Assembly (NCBI RefSeq): GCF_003315075.1
Contig: NZ_QNRJ01000006.1
Span: 1-64,000 of the forward strand
Length of the DNA stretch: 64,000 nt
Reading direction: 5' to 3'
DNA from: Rossellomorea aquimaris
Lineage (GTDB): Bacteria; Bacillota; Bacilli; Bacillales; Bacillaceae_B
How positions within the stretch are numbered: the first letter of the stretch is position 1; each line of letters opens with the position of its first letter. Of the stretch, positions 34,934 through 43,661 are shown in pieces. The translations under genes were made by a program, and so were the position numbers. Under the pieces are notes generated by a model. The model did no database searches. It was not told where the DNA came from and was given only the letters and a program-made list of their open reading frames with translations.

Positions 34934-35395
34934 TTATCTGGGCTTTCTGTCGGTCCTCATCTGAATTTTCATACCACTTTTGGTAAGCTGATCGATTGCT
35001 TTCGGGAAATCATCGCTATGGGAAGGGCTATGATCGTCCTTCAAGATATCCCTGATTTCCTGTAAGACTTCAAGGTTCGTCGTTTGCTTCACTTTGTATT
35101 GCTGCTCTCCGCCTTTCAAGCGGTTGACCACCTTTATCATCAGAAAAATGCTCATGGCCACGAGAAGAAAGTCTACAAGGGCTTGTAGGAACTTTCCCAA
35201 TTCAATCACCTCTGCTCCAATTCGAAGGTGCAGGCCTTCTAAGTTAATGCCGCCAAATAAAATGCCGATTGCCGGCATCATCATGTCTTGAACGAGAGAC
35301 TCCACAATCTTGCCAAACGCTGAACCAATGATGACTGCAATCGCTAAATCAATTACATTCCCCCTTGAAATGAATTGTTTAAATTCAGACCACAT
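34934..35395 (-). CDS. mscL: Large-conductance mechanosensitive channel
   Basis: 153 residues from the ATG at 35395 (AGGTGAATTCATC); an open frame up to 35509 is not coding and overlaps another small gene. TM1 is in RGNVIDLAIAVIIGSAFGKIVESLVQDMMMPAIG (residues 14-47), the periplasmic loop is short, and TM2 is ALVDFLLVAMSIFLMIKVVNRL. The C-terminal helix EVLQEIRDIL is followed by about 30 extra polar residues (HSPSHSDDFPKAIDQLTKSGMKIQMR) not usual in MscL. The pentameric channel releases solutes on hypo-osmotic shock. Confidence 0.95.
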   Translation of the reverse strand: MWSEFKQFISRGNVIDLAIAVIIGSAFGKIVESLVQDMMMPAIGILFGGINLEGLHLRIGAEVIELGKFLQALVDFLLVAMSIFLMIKVVNRLKGGEQQYKVKQTTNLEVLQEIRDILKDDHSPSHSDDFPKAIDQLTKSGMKIQMRTDRKPR

Positions 35396-35471
35396 GATGA
35401 ATTCACCTACCGCTTCATTACTCTTAACATATGGCAGAAACAAGTGAGTTATGAAGACAAGGGCAAAAAAG

Positions 35472-35567
35472 CTACATAAGATATTTCCAAGCAATGACAA
35501 GCAACACAATAAAAGCGACTACCCCCATTAGGATGATCAACATTTTTTCTTCTTTATTCCCTAACAT
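35472..35567 (-). CDS. 31-residue single-pass membrane miniprotein
   Basis: The ATG at 35567 lies 8 nt behind GGAGGAGGCG. The frame is MLGNKEEKMLIILMGVVAF followed by IVLLVIAWKYLM: a charged N-terminus and one hydrophobic helix of about 22 residues. It is located 77 bp upstream of mscL on the same strand, so the two could be co-transcribed. No family is recognised; small TM proteins of this size are common in Bacillus. The very strong ribosome site and clean helix support it. Confidence 0.6.
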   Translation of the reverse strand: MLGNKEEKMLIILMGVVAFIVLLVIAWKYLM

Positions 35568-35597
35568 TCTTATCGCCTCCTCCATTTCTTAAGGAAC

Positions 35598-36560
35598 TTA
35601 CACGGTCCCTCTTTCAAATAATTTTGTTTCCAGTATCACGGGGCCAGGGGCCGTATTTTCAAGAAATAGTTTAAACGACTCTTCTCCTGCTTTTCGTATC
35701 GGCACTTCAAAGGATGTAATGTCCAGGGCATCGGCAATAGGATGATTATCAAAGCTTAAGATAGCCAGATCATCGGGTATCCTGATCCCTCTTTTCCCTG
35801 CCTCTGTCACCATACCGGCTGAAACCTGATCACTGGTTACGATAAGGGCTGAAGGCTTTTCTTTCAGTTGTTCCCAGGTCTTCACCACGTCTCTTCCATC
35901 TTCCAGATGATAGCAGTTATTGAAGAACCACTCATCACGCACAGGATGGCCGGCAGCTTCTGAACTATCGTAATACCCACGGATTCTCTCTTCACTATTC
36001 GTCCCAAACATTCGATGCAGGCACAGGCCTATGCGGGAGTGACCTTTTGAATAAAGATATTCAAGACCATTCCTGACTCCTTGATAGTGATCGATATATA
36101 TTTTTTTACACGAGTGCCCGTACACATTTTCACAAAAAACAACATTGGCCTTTTCCATGAACGGAGTGAGGACATCCAGTGAATTTGAGCGTGATGTTAA
36201 GATCAATCCGTCTACTTCCTTCATTTGCAGACGATGAAAGGCATCAAGTTCGGCTCCCTTGTCATAATTTGTTTGAAAAAGTTGAAGGTGATATCCATGC
36301 TTTAATGCTTCCCCTGCAATACCTTGAAGAATTTCTCCGAAGTAAGGAAGATTCAAATAGGGCAAAACAACTCCTATGCTATAGGTCTTGCCTTTTGATA
36401 AATGGACAGCGTTTGCATTTTTTATATAATTTAATTGCTCGACGGCATCGAGAACCTTCTGACGTTTTTCTTCTTTTACATAAGGGTGTTCATTTAAAAC
36501 CCTTGAAACCGTTGAAACAGATACTCCCGCAAGCTTCGCGATACTGCGAATATTTGTCAT
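35598..36560 (-). CDS. LacI-family transcriptional regulator
   Basis: 320 residues from the ATG at 36560 (GAGGGGTATGGGG). The N-terminal HTH NIRSIAKLAGVSVSTVSRVLNEHPYVKEEKRQKVLDAVEQLNY is complete with hinge helix; the periplasmic-binding-like effector domain runs from IGVVLPYLNLPYFGEILQG to the end (GHSRIGLCLHRMFG, SALIVTSDQVSAGMV, ILSFDNHPIADALDI). The effector is unknown (probably a sugar). A perfect palindrome about 76 bp upstream (36636) is a likely autoregulatory operator. The divergently transcribed neighbour is a 46-residue membrane ORF. Confidence 0.88.
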   Translation of the reverse strand: MTNIRSIAKLAGVSVSTVSRVLNEHPYVKEEKRQKVLDAVEQLNYIKNANAVHLSKGKTYSIGVVLPYLNLPYFGEILQGIAGEALKHGYHLQLFQTNYDKGAELDAFHRLQMKEVDGLILTSRSNSLDVLTPFMEKANVVFCENVYGHSCKKIYIDHYQGVRNGLEYLYSKGHSRIGLCLHRMFGTNSEERIRGYYDSSEAAGHPVRDEWFFNNCYHLEDGRDVVKTWEQLKEKPSALIVTSDQVSAGMVTEAGKRGIRIPDDLAILSFDNHPIADALDITSFEVPIRKAGEESFKLFLENTAPGPVILETKLFERGTV

Positions 36561-36635
36561 CCCCATACCCCTCATTAAATAGTATGAATGGCCTGCCTGT
36601 CCCTTTTGCGCAAAACTTTTAATAAACGCTTGCTC

Positions 36636-36649
36636 TGAAACGCGTTTCA
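36636..36649. promoter_or_regulatory. Palindromic LacI-type operator
   Basis: TGAAACGCGTTTCA, a perfect 14-bp palindrome with central CG, located between the LacI-family gene (36560) and the small divergent ORF (36723). Fits autoregulation and control of the divergent gene. Confidence 0.65.
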
Positions 36650-36722
36650 CACTTTAGAGTTAATCATGCAAGGGGTCGCACTGGGATTTCCTACCCCTAA
36701 AACATGATAAGGAGGCTATACT

Positions 36723-36863
36723 ATGTTTGGTATTTTATTCTTACCCGTTCTGTGTATCATCATCATCGGAGGAAGCTACGCCGCATTAAAGCCCATCCAT
36801 TTCTATACTCCCCGCGATCATCAGGATTCATTTGAGCACATATACAACCGTAAACTCAACTAG
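36723..36863 (+). CDS. 46-residue membrane miniprotein divergent from LacI regulator
   Basis: ATG at 36723 behind AAGGAGG (8-nt spacer). A hydrophobic N-terminus (MFGILFLPVLCIIIIGGSYA, one membrane helix or lipoprotein-like signal without a clear lipobox) is followed by a polar tail (HFYTPRDHQDSFEHIYNRKLN). It ends in a good terminator at 36871. The shared upstream region contains the LacI-type palindrome, so it may be the regulator's only divergent target. Family unknown. Confidence 0.65.
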   Translation: MFGILFLPVLCIIIIGGSYAALKPIHFYTPRDHQDSFEHIYNRKLN

Positions 36864-36870
36864 TTCACCT

Positions 36871-36900
36871 GCCTGCCTTCAATGAAGCAGGCTTTTATTT
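36871..36900 (+). terminator. Terminator of the 46-residue ORF
   Basis: GCCTGC.TTC / GAA.GCAGGC stem followed by TTTTATTTT. Confidence 0.8.
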
Positions 36901-37203
36901 TACCCATTTGACTGCCCACTCCTGGACGGCCTCCATCACGGGCTCCAGTTCACTTCCTTTTTTCGTCAGGCTATAAAGGACTTTGACCGGCTTTTCGTCG
37001 AGAACTTCCCGATAAACGATTCCGTTTTCCTCCAGCTCCTTTAATCTGTCGGTTAACACCTTTTGACTGATATTCGGTATTTCTGCATTTAAATCTTTAT
37101 AACGGCACGTTCCTTCAAATAATACCTTTATGATCATCCCGACCCAGCGCTTGCCTAATAATTCAAAGGCACCAGCATATTTCGGGCAAAGTTTTGTTTC
37201 CAT
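36895..37203 (-). CDS. HxlR-family redox-sensing repressor (YodB/HypR-like)
   Basis: 102 residues from the ATG at 37203 (METKLCPKYAG...); an ATG at 37215 is possible. Winged HTH of HxlR type with LLGKRWVGMIIKVLFEG, PNISQKVLTDRLKELEENGIVYREVLDE and KVLYSLTKKGSELEPV. Cys6 in LCPK aligns with the redox-active Cys6 of B. subtilis YodB; a second Cys lies in GTCRYKDL, while the C-terminal Cys residues of YodB are absent. It is divergent from a YodC-like nitroreductase across an operator-like inverted repeat. Probably derepressed by quinones, diamide or hypochlorite. Confidence 0.85.
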   Translation of the reverse strand: METKLCPKYAGAFELLGKRWVGMIIKVLFEGTCRYKDLNAEIPNISQKVLTDRLKELEENGIVYREVLDEKPVKVLYSLTKKGSELEPVMEAVQEWAVKWVK

Positions 37204-37278
37204 ATAAGTCTTCACATCCTAAATCGTTATCCCTTGACGCATACTAAAACGTCGGTTATATTGTTCATATTGCTTTAC

Positions 37279-37295
37279 ACTTACAAAAAGTAAGT
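37279..37295. promoter_or_regulatory. Operator-like inverted repeat between repressor and nitroreductase
   Basis: ACTTAC AAAAA GTAAGT, embedded in TTACACTTAC...GTAAGTAACAT. Resembles the TACTATTTGTAAGTA-type site bound by YodB. It lies 58 bp before the nitroreductase start and 76 bp before the repressor start. Confidence 0.65.
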
Positions 37296-37352
37296 AACAT
37301 ACAAATATATACCATATTATAACACTTTTTTAAACATCAAGGAGGCTTTATC

Positions 37353-37964
37353 ATGGATAATTTCTTTCAAGTCGTCGATGAACGACGCTCAACGAAAGTA
37401 TACGATCCTCAAGTGGAGATCCCCCGTGAGGAATTAGTCAGCCTGCTCGAAACTGCAGGAAAAGCACCATCTGCCTGGAATCTTCAACAGTGGAAATTCC
37501 TGGTGTTCGATCAGAAAGAAGTTCAAGAACGCTTACTTCCGATTGCTTATCATCAACAACAGGTACATGATGCTTCTGCAGTCGTGGCTATACTTGGTGA
37601 CCTGGAAGCCAATAAGAATGTCGACCCTGTCTTTGATCCCGCCATTGAAAAAGGTGAAATGACGGCTGAAATCAAAGAGGTACTAAAGAAACAAATTGAC
37701 GGTGCATACAGCCGTGACGAATATCCGAGAGACGCTGCTTTCAGTAACGCTTCCTTAGCCGCTATGCAATTCATGCTTGCTGCAAAAGCGAAAGGCTGGG
37801 ATACTTGCCCGATCGGCGGTTTCAATCCGGCAGCTCTCGTTTCCGAATTCAATGTGTCGGACCGTTATATTCCGATTATGCTGATTACAATCGGAAAACC
37901 ACTTCAAGAAGCACGAAAATCAGATCGTTTAGATATCCGCAACTTGATCGATTGGGCGGAATAA
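37353..37964 (+). CDS. Nitroreductase family protein (YodC-like)
   Basis: 203 residues, FMN-dependent nitroreductase fold. RRSTKVYDPQVEIPREEL (FMN phosphate-binding Arg/Ser), GKAPSAWNLQQWKFLVF, DAAFSNASLAAMQFMLAAKAKGWDTCPIGGF and YIPIMLITIGKP match YodC/HypO-type enzymes, which reduce quinones or nitro compounds with NAD(P)H. ATG at 37353 after AAGGAGG. Divergent partner of the YodB-like repressor. Confidence 0.9.
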   Translation: MDNFFQVVDERRSTKVYDPQVEIPREELVSLLETAGKAPSAWNLQQWKFLVFDQKEVQERLLPIAYHQQQVHDASAVVAILGDLEANKNVDPVFDPAIEKGEMTAEIKEVLKKQIDGAYSRDEYPRDAAFSNASLAAMQFMLAAKAKGWDTCPIGGFNPAALVSEFNVSDRYIPIMLITIGKPLQEARKSDRLDIRNLIDWAE

Positions 37965-37970
37965 ACCTAT

Positions 37971-38006
37971 GAAAAAGCCGCATCCTTAGGGGATGCGGCT
38001 TTTTCA
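37971..38006. terminator. Bidirectional terminator
   Basis: GAAAAAGCCGCATCC / GGATGCGGCTTTTTC stem between the convergent nitroreductase and cydC. Confidence 0.9.
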
Positions 38007-38011
38007 TACTG

Positions 38012-39730
38012 TTAAAAGAGTACACTTTTTTCAATCTGTTTCATTTCAAAGAAGTAGCCTTTTTTCCTCATGAGCTCATCAAAACTTCCCGCTTCTACAA
38101 CCTTCCCTTGATCCATGACGACGATTTGATCCATGTTTTCAAGACCGGTTAAACGATGACAGATCAGAATCAATGTGTCTCCGCCGGCCGCTGTATAAAG
38201 ATGGTCAAAGATCTCTTTTTCCGTCAAAGCATCAACCGAAGAAGTCGGTTCATCCAGCATCCATAAGGGAGACCCCTTCAACAGAGCCCTTGCAATGGCC
38301 AATCGCTGCTTTTCTCCTCCAGATAGATTCTCACCTTTTTCCAGTACGGTGTCCTCTAACGAAAAGTGGCGCAGCTTCACTTTTTCTAATGCCGATTCCA
38401 TTTCCCCGTCTGTCAGATCATCTCGCACCAGCAAAAGGTTTTCCTTCATTGTGCCGTAGAAGAAATGATTCTCTTGAAGAACCACATTGGCATGCTCCCA
38501 TAATGACTCTTTATCGATATCTTTAATTGAAGCATCATTCACGAAAATCGATCCATGATCCGTTGAGTAAAAGTTTAATAACAATTGAAGCAATGTTGAT
38601 TTCCCTGATCCCGAAGGTCCTACAATCGCTGTTTTCGAACCTGCAGGCAGCTCAAGATCCACACCATCCAATGCCTTTCTTTCATCTCCCTCAAAGGAAA
38701 AGCTTACATCCTTCAGGCGAAAGGACGGAGCTTCCCCGTCAAGATTCCCGCCAAATGAAGGTCCGTCCCTCACAATGCTTTCTTCGGGAATAACCGAAGA
38801 GAGCCTGGCTGCCGCTCTGCGGGAATCTTCATAGTGTGTAGGAAGGATTGCCATGGGTGTTGCGTTTTCGAATACGGTCAATGAGATCATGACAAGCATA
38901 GCAAGGTATATTCCATCCAGTTGACCTGCTCCCACAGAATATGCCCCTACAGCTAAAACGATCCATGAAATAAGAAGCGAAACCAGGATATTGGTTGAAT
39001 GACTAAAGAGGGAATGGATACTCTCACGTTCCTGCTCACTCACATAGCTTGTTGATGCATGAACGAGACTCCTCTCTTTATCCTCCAGTCTTTGATAGAT
39101 TTTCAAGTCTTTGAATCCATGAAGAAATTCCGTTACCTCAGTAGACAAGTCCCCTCGACTTTCTCTTAAAGTCATTTCAACCTTTCTCTGCTTAAAAGCG
39201 AAATAGGCAGGAACGACGAATCCCGTCAGCAGAAGGCCGATGAGAAGAATCAATGCAACAGATACCGAATAAAACATCGTAAATAAAATCGTACTTAAGA
39301 ACACCATCACCAGAATGATCGGCGGATAAAAGACCCTGAGAAAGAAGTTCTGGAGGCTCTCTACGTCCCCGACAATTTTTGAGAGAAGATCTCCACTTCT
39401 GTACCGCCCGAAAATCCCCGGTGCTAACGGCTCGATTGCTTCATAAATCGAGACTCGTAAGTTGGCCAGAATCGTGAATGTAGCACGATGAGAATAATAA
39501 CGTTCCGCGTAACGGCTTAACGCCTTTGTAAAACCGAACAGCTTCAAGAGCGCAATCATCACCGTCAGAGCGTAAAGAGGTACTTCCAGAGCCGCTTTAG
39601 AAATTAAATATCCACTGGAAGCAAATAATCCGACAGAGGTCATTCCAGCCAGGAAGCCAAAAAGAATAGAATATACAATATCCTTCTTTTCCTTCATCAT
39701 CAGCTTTACGACAAATCCTAACTCTTTCAT
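38012..39730 (-). CDS. cydC: Thiol reductant ABC exporter subunit CydC
   Basis: 572 residues, half-size ABC exporter: six-helix membrane domain (about 15-300) and nucleotide-binding domain (about 330-560) with Walker A VGPSGSGKSTLLQ, signature NLSGGEKQRLAIARA and Walker B LWMLDEPTSSVD. With CydD it forms a heterodimer exporting glutathione/cysteine or haem-related reductant, needed for assembly of cytochrome bd. The start overlaps the cydD stop by 4 bp. A GGTCCGTCCCTC motif found as an intergenic repeat elsewhere lies in the linker region (38760). No cydAB is present in the window. Confidence 0.92.
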   Translation of the reverse strand: MKELGFVVKLMMKEKKDIVYSILFGFLAGMTSVGLFASSGYLISKAALEVPLYALTVMIALLKLFGFTKALSRYAERYYSHRATFTILANLRVSIYEAIEPLAPGIFGRYRSGDLLSKIVGDVESLQNFFLRVFYPPIILVMVFLSTILFTMFYSVSVALILLIGLLLTGFVVPAYFAFKQRKVEMTLRESRGDLSTEVTEFLHGFKDLKIYQRLEDKERSLVHASTSYVSEQERESIHSLFSHSTNILVSLLISWIVLAVGAYSVGAGQLDGIYLAMLVMISLTVFENATPMAILPTHYEDSRRAAARLSSVIPEESIVRDGPSFGGNLDGEAPSFRLKDVSFSFEGDERKALDGVDLELPAGSKTAIVGPSGSGKSTLLQLLLNFYSTDHGSIFVNDASIKDIDKESLWEHANVVLQENHFFYGTMKENLLLVRDDLTDGEMESALEKVKLRHFSLEDTVLEKGENLSGGEKQRLAIARALLKGSPLWMLDEPTSSVDALTEKEIFDHLYTAAGGDTLILICHRLTGLENMDQIVVMDQGKVVEAGSFDELMRKKGYFFEMKQIEKSVLF

Positions 39731-41460
39731 CCTGTATTCACTCCTTGCTGTGCAGTCACCATCTCATGATAACGTAAAGAGGACCTCATTAACTCCTCAT
39801 GATTTCCTATGCCCGCTAATTTTCCGTTTTCCAAAAACAGGATTTGATCCGCTTGACGAATCGTATGCAGTCGGTGAGCCACTGTGATCACCGTTGAATT
39901 TTTGGATAATTCCTGAATGGAGGCTTGAAGGATTCCCTCGGTTTTAAGATCCAATCCCGTTGTCGGTTCGTCAAAGAGAATGAGAGAAGGGTTTTTGAGA
40001 AAAGCCCTGGCTAAGGCAATACGCTGCTTCTCTCCTCCGGACAGTCCTCTCCCCGCTTCACCGATCGGTGTGTCATATCCTTTATCGAGACCGGCAATCA
40101 TTTGTGAGATTCCTGCTTTTTCAGCAGCGTATTCGATCTCTTCCCGAGTCACGCCCTCTTTTCCTCCAACCGCAATGTTCTCTGAGATAGTCCCTGAAAT
40201 TAAATACGGATTCTGTGAAATATAACTCAGATGATCAAACCAGTCACTTTCCCTATATTCACTTCTCGAATGTCCATTAATCACGATTTCTCCTTCAGAG
40301 GGATCAAGAAGTCCGGCTAAGAGATGAAGGAGCGTTGTTTTTCCTGCTCCACTCTGACCGACGATCGCCACTTGGCTGCAGGGAGGAAAAGCAGCCGTCA
40401 TGCCTCGAAGATCAAATCCCTTATCTCCGTAGGAAAACCCGACATTACGCAATTCCATTGTGGCAGGAGTGCCGTTTGTTTCGAGCTTCTTCTCTCCCCA
40501 TTGCACGGGACGATCTTTTTCTTCAAGCTCTTCCATGATTTTCTTCGCGGCTCCCATACTTCCCCGGCCAGTATGAAAGGCCTGCCCGAGCTCTTTCAAT
40601 GATAGATAGAATTCCGGGGCAAGCACGAGAACAAAGAAAGCTGTGAAGAATGAAATACTTTCGAAGACGACTAATCGCAGCCCTGCTTCCAGGGCAATCA
40701 GTCCAATACTTAACATCGAGATGAACTCAAGCATTAAAGAAGATAAGAAGGCGGTCTTTAACACTTCCATCGTGGCTTCACGAAAGTCAAGACTGCTGGC
40801 ACGGATCCCGTCCTTCTGTTCCTCCCCTCTTCCCAGGAGCTTCAAGGTAGTCAGTCCTTGCAGTGTATCTAGAAATCGACCGGAAAATGCCGTCAACTTA
40901 TCCATTTGCTTCTCTGATTTGTTTTTTGTCATGACTCCGATAATCGCCATAAACAAAGGAATGAATGGGGCCGTTATGACCATGATCAGACCGGTATAAA
41001 TATGCTCAGTAAAAATAGTGATCAACAGGATCAACGGGACGACGGTCGTTTGAATTCTTTGTGGTACGTACTGACTGTAATACCCATCCAGCCCATCGAC
41101 GGCATCCATCATCGTACTGACCTTTTGACCAGACTGCCCTTGAAGGGAGGCTTGCAGTGGATTCTTTGCCCACTTATTCAAGAGCCGTTTTCTCAAGTCG
41201 CTCTTTACCTTCGCAGCCATCCTGATTCCTGTTCGTCCGTTCACATACGATAGGACCGCTCTCCCCACTAAAAGAATCAGTAAAGCACCTAGCATTGGGA
41301 GAACATCTTGAAATTCTGCCCCTTTTATAAACATTTTATCTACAATGCTAACCAGCAAGTAAGCTTGTCCAATCACCACTCCCCCGATCAATAGGGATGT
41401 TCCATAAAGTGTCATCATGGATGATTTTTGCTGCTTAGCCAATCGATTCAGCTCTATCAT
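39727..41460 (-). CDS. cydD: Thiol reductant ABC exporter subunit CydD
   Basis: 577 residues from the ATG at 41460; an upstream in-frame TTG (41478) sits on the Shine-Dalgarno-like TTGGAG. Six membrane helices, then the ATPase domain with VGQSGAGKTTLLHLLAG, GLSGGEKQRIALARAF and LILFDEPTTGLD. LNKWAKNPLQASLQGQSGQKVSTMMDAVDGLDGYYSQYVPQ is the CydD-type coupling region. First gene of a two-gene operon with cydC. A near-perfect Rex site lies 30 bp upstream, so expression should rise when NADH accumulates (low oxygen). Confidence 0.92.
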   Translation of the reverse strand: MIELNRLAKQQKSSMMTLYGTSLLIGGVVIGQAYLLVSIVDKMFIKGAEFQDVLPMLGALLILLVGRAVLSYVNGRTGIRMAAKVKSDLRKRLLNKWAKNPLQASLQGQSGQKVSTMMDAVDGLDGYYSQYVPQRIQTTVVPLILLITIFTEHIYTGLIMVITAPFIPLFMAIIGVMTKNKSEKQMDKLTAFSGRFLDTLQGLTTLKLLGRGEEQKDGIRASSLDFREATMEVLKTAFLSSLMLEFISMLSIGLIALEAGLRLVVFESISFFTAFFVLVLAPEFYLSLKELGQAFHTGRGSMGAAKKIMEELEEKDRPVQWGEKKLETNGTPATMELRNVGFSYGDKGFDLRGMTAAFPPCSQVAIVGQSGAGKTTLLHLLAGLLDPSEGEIVINGHSRSEYRESDWFDHLSYISQNPYLISGTISENIAVGGKEGVTREEIEYAAEKAGISQMIAGLDKGYDTPIGEAGRGLSGGEKQRIALARAFLKNPSLILFDEPTTGLDLKTEGILQASIQELSKNSTVITVAHRLHTIRQADQILFLENGKLAGIGNHEELMRSSLRYHEMVTAQQGVNTG

Positions 41461-41489
41461 AACTTCTCTCAACTCCAAAAGTTAAAAGT

Positions 41490-41507
41490 TAGTGAAACAT
41501 TTCACAA
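41490..41507 (-). promoter_or_regulatory. Rex-binding site before cydDC
   Basis: TAGTGAAACATTTCACAA matches TTGTGAANNNNTTCACAA at 13 of 14 defined positions. Placed 30 bp upstream of the cydD start. Rex repression of cyd genes is established in B. subtilis. Confidence 0.75.
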
Positions 41508-41719
41508 ATTCAATAACTCTATTATAGTAAACTTGTTCCCTTTATGCATCTTTTAGGATTGACCTTTTTGTGACAATTCCAGAGAACCCAGTTAGTTTTG
41601 AATATGGCGTGGATGGTATAGTTTTTTATTTATCTCCTAACGAATCCAGCCGAAATCACCAGTAATCCGACCATTTTATAATAATTGCAAAACCTGCACA
41701 AACTATATTCCAATCAATA

Positions 41720-41762
41720 AAAAGAGAGATGCACATCCCTAAGCGAATGACCTCTCTCTTTG
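41720..41762 (-). terminator. Probable terminator of the RocB-like gene
   Basis: AAAGAGAGA...CTCTCTCTTT stem with a large loop; the T-run is weak (TTTTTATTG). The rest of 41508-41719 shows no recognisable feature. Confidence 0.5.
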
Positions 41763-41781
41763 TTCAGCTATACTCGGCACA

Positions 41782-43425
41782 TCATATCTTCAATAAATCC
41801 TTCGTCACACGCTGGATAATCTCCGGCAGTACTGAGAAGGTGTAAGGTTTATACACTCTCTCTGTCCACTGATGTCCATCTTTTCCATAAACTCCGATAT
41901 TAATAGAAGGGATGTTCAGCTTTCTGATCATGTCGATGGGAACAGGATACAACTGATCGATCAGCGGCAGGTTCTTTTTGAATACGTCAATATCTTCATC
42001 TTCTTCATGAAGAGAGAGAAAGCTGCCATCTGCGAGATAAGGGAAAAACCGTTTAATGACAAATTCTTCGCCGGTTTCTTTCGCTATATCATTTAAGCAT
42101 TTCCCTAACGCTTCTCTCACCCTCTTGCCATACTCATTTTCTTCATTCACAAAGTTATGAGGTAAAAATGGCGGTGCGAAGAATAGGATCACTCTGGGCG
42201 TTCGATCGGGATCCAGATGCTGCAGTGCTTCCACCATGGCATACGCAATCGTCCTTCTGTCTTCTCCTTCCATATCATGAAAGACCTTTTTCATGACAGG
42301 ATCCGGATCGATGCCTCTTTCCTTCAGCCAGAAGATATACTCCCGTAATGTCAGCACTTCCACTTCCCACGAAAACTCCCTTTCCGGGAAACCATGATAG
42401 CTCCGATATTGCTCAAATTGTTTTTTACTCCGTTCTTCCAGCTCACTTACTGCCTTTAATGCAGCCTTTTTCATATCATAGAGCACTTCTCTTGCGGTTT
42501 TCTCGTATACAAAGTAATTGAAGTAAAGAGAAGCGCTAAGAGGGGTTTGAACATTATACGTATGCTTATCATCTTTGAAATACAAGCACGATGGCGGCAG
42601 GGTGAATTCTCCTGGTATATCCTCCAGATAATCCAGGTTCTGATTGATTTCGAGATTGATTTTGGAAGCAATCACAGTCGGATCGATGGATGTCAGCACA
42701 TCCCCTACATGCGCTTCTCTTCCATATATATAAAAGCTTGGCAGGAGCTTTCCTGCAGCACCTGTGTAAATATATCGTTTACAGTCCCCATCATAGATCG
42801 GAGAAATGAAATCGGTATTGATCGCTGCCAAATAATCAAAGCCCTCTTTTTTCAAACGATAGAGATCACTTAAAGCTGCAATCATTCCGGCATGTTCACT
42901 TTCTTCATCACCATTAAATAGGAAGAGTAAATGTCCGTCTGGCGTTTCCTGTCCCGTATAGTACAAGAGATTCGCCATGTGTACGGCAATTCCGCTCTGC
43001 ATATCCAATGCCCCTCTTCCAAACAGCCAGTTTCCAGAAAGGGCATCCTCTCTCACCTTTTCCTCCCCTTCATAATCCATAAAGAACTTCTGAAGAAAAT
43101 CGGGATCATGAGCCATATCCTGCAGTGCACCATAATCATCGGTTCCCACCGTATCATAGTGGGCATGGAATAAAACGGTTTTAGAAGACGCGCCTTTCAC
43201 AAGGGCAAATACGTTTTTCCTTCCAATCGGATCATTCGGGACTTCTTGCAGCCAGACCTGATCCGGATGCTCTTGAAAATAAGGGAATGAAGAAATCACT
43301 TCATATATAAATCGGGCTTTCTCACTTTCGCCTATTGTTCCGTTATAACTTTTCAGAGCGACTAAGGATCGTGTGATGTAGTCAATCTGCTCGGAGATTG
43401 ATTTGTTTTTCAATTGAGTATACAC
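41782..43425 (-). CDS. M20-family peptidase, RocB-like
   Basis: 547 residues from the GTG at 43425, chosen because GGAAAGGAGCGG lies 7-10 nt upstream; a frame to 43458 precedes that site. Metal ligands of the M20 zinc peptidase fold are visible in TVLFHAHYDTVG (His), GRGALDMQSGIAVHM (Asp) and FNGDEESEHAG (Glu pair). Length and segments match RocB, encoded beside arginine-utilisation genes in B. subtilis with unknown exact function. No roc genes are nearby here. Possibly an amidohydrolase or dipeptidase. Confidence 0.85.
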   Translation of the reverse strand: MYTQLKNKSISEQIDYITRSLVALKSYNGTIGESEKARFIYEVISSFPYFQEHPDQVWLQEVPNDPIGRKNVFALVKGASSKTVLFHAHYDTVGTDDYGALQDMAHDPDFLQKFFMDYEGEEKVREDALSGNWLFGRGALDMQSGIAVHMANLLYYTGQETPDGHLLFLFNGDEESEHAGMIAALSDLYRLKKEGFDYLAAINTDFISPIYDGDCKRYIYTGAAGKLLPSFYIYGREAHVGDVLTSIDPTVIASKINLEINQNLDYLEDIPGEFTLPPSCLYFKDDKHTYNVQTPLSASLYFNYFVYEKTAREVLYDMKKAALKAVSELEERSKKQFEQYRSYHGFPEREFSWEVEVLTLREYIFWLKERGIDPDPVMKKVFHDMEGEDRRTIAYAMVEALQHLDPDRTPRVILFFAPPFLPHNFVNEENEYGKRVREALGKCLNDIAKETGEEFVIKRFFPYLADGSFLSLHEEDEDIDVFKKNLPLIDQLYPVPIDMIRKLNIPSINIGVYGKDGHQWTERVYKPYTFSVLPEIIQRVTKDLLKI

Positions 43426-43661
43426 GTTAGTACCGCTCCTTTCCGTAAGAAATGTCACTATTACTTTGTAAATCGTTTATGCCATTATAGACATTGATTC
43501 TCTATAATTGATAACATCTTATCGAAAATGAAAGGGGTTTGGAAGGGGTTTCAGGATTATTTCTCAAAAAAAATTCCTATCTTTCTATTGAAATTCGATC
43601 TAATACCGAATATTATAGAAGTTGCGCGTTTTTAATGTTCGTTTTTATTGGAGGTATTACG

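Noticed and set aside
43460-43661. Possible guanine riboswitch before the purine permease
   Set aside because: None of the conserved purine-aptamer loops could be found; only a weak PurR-like motif is seen.
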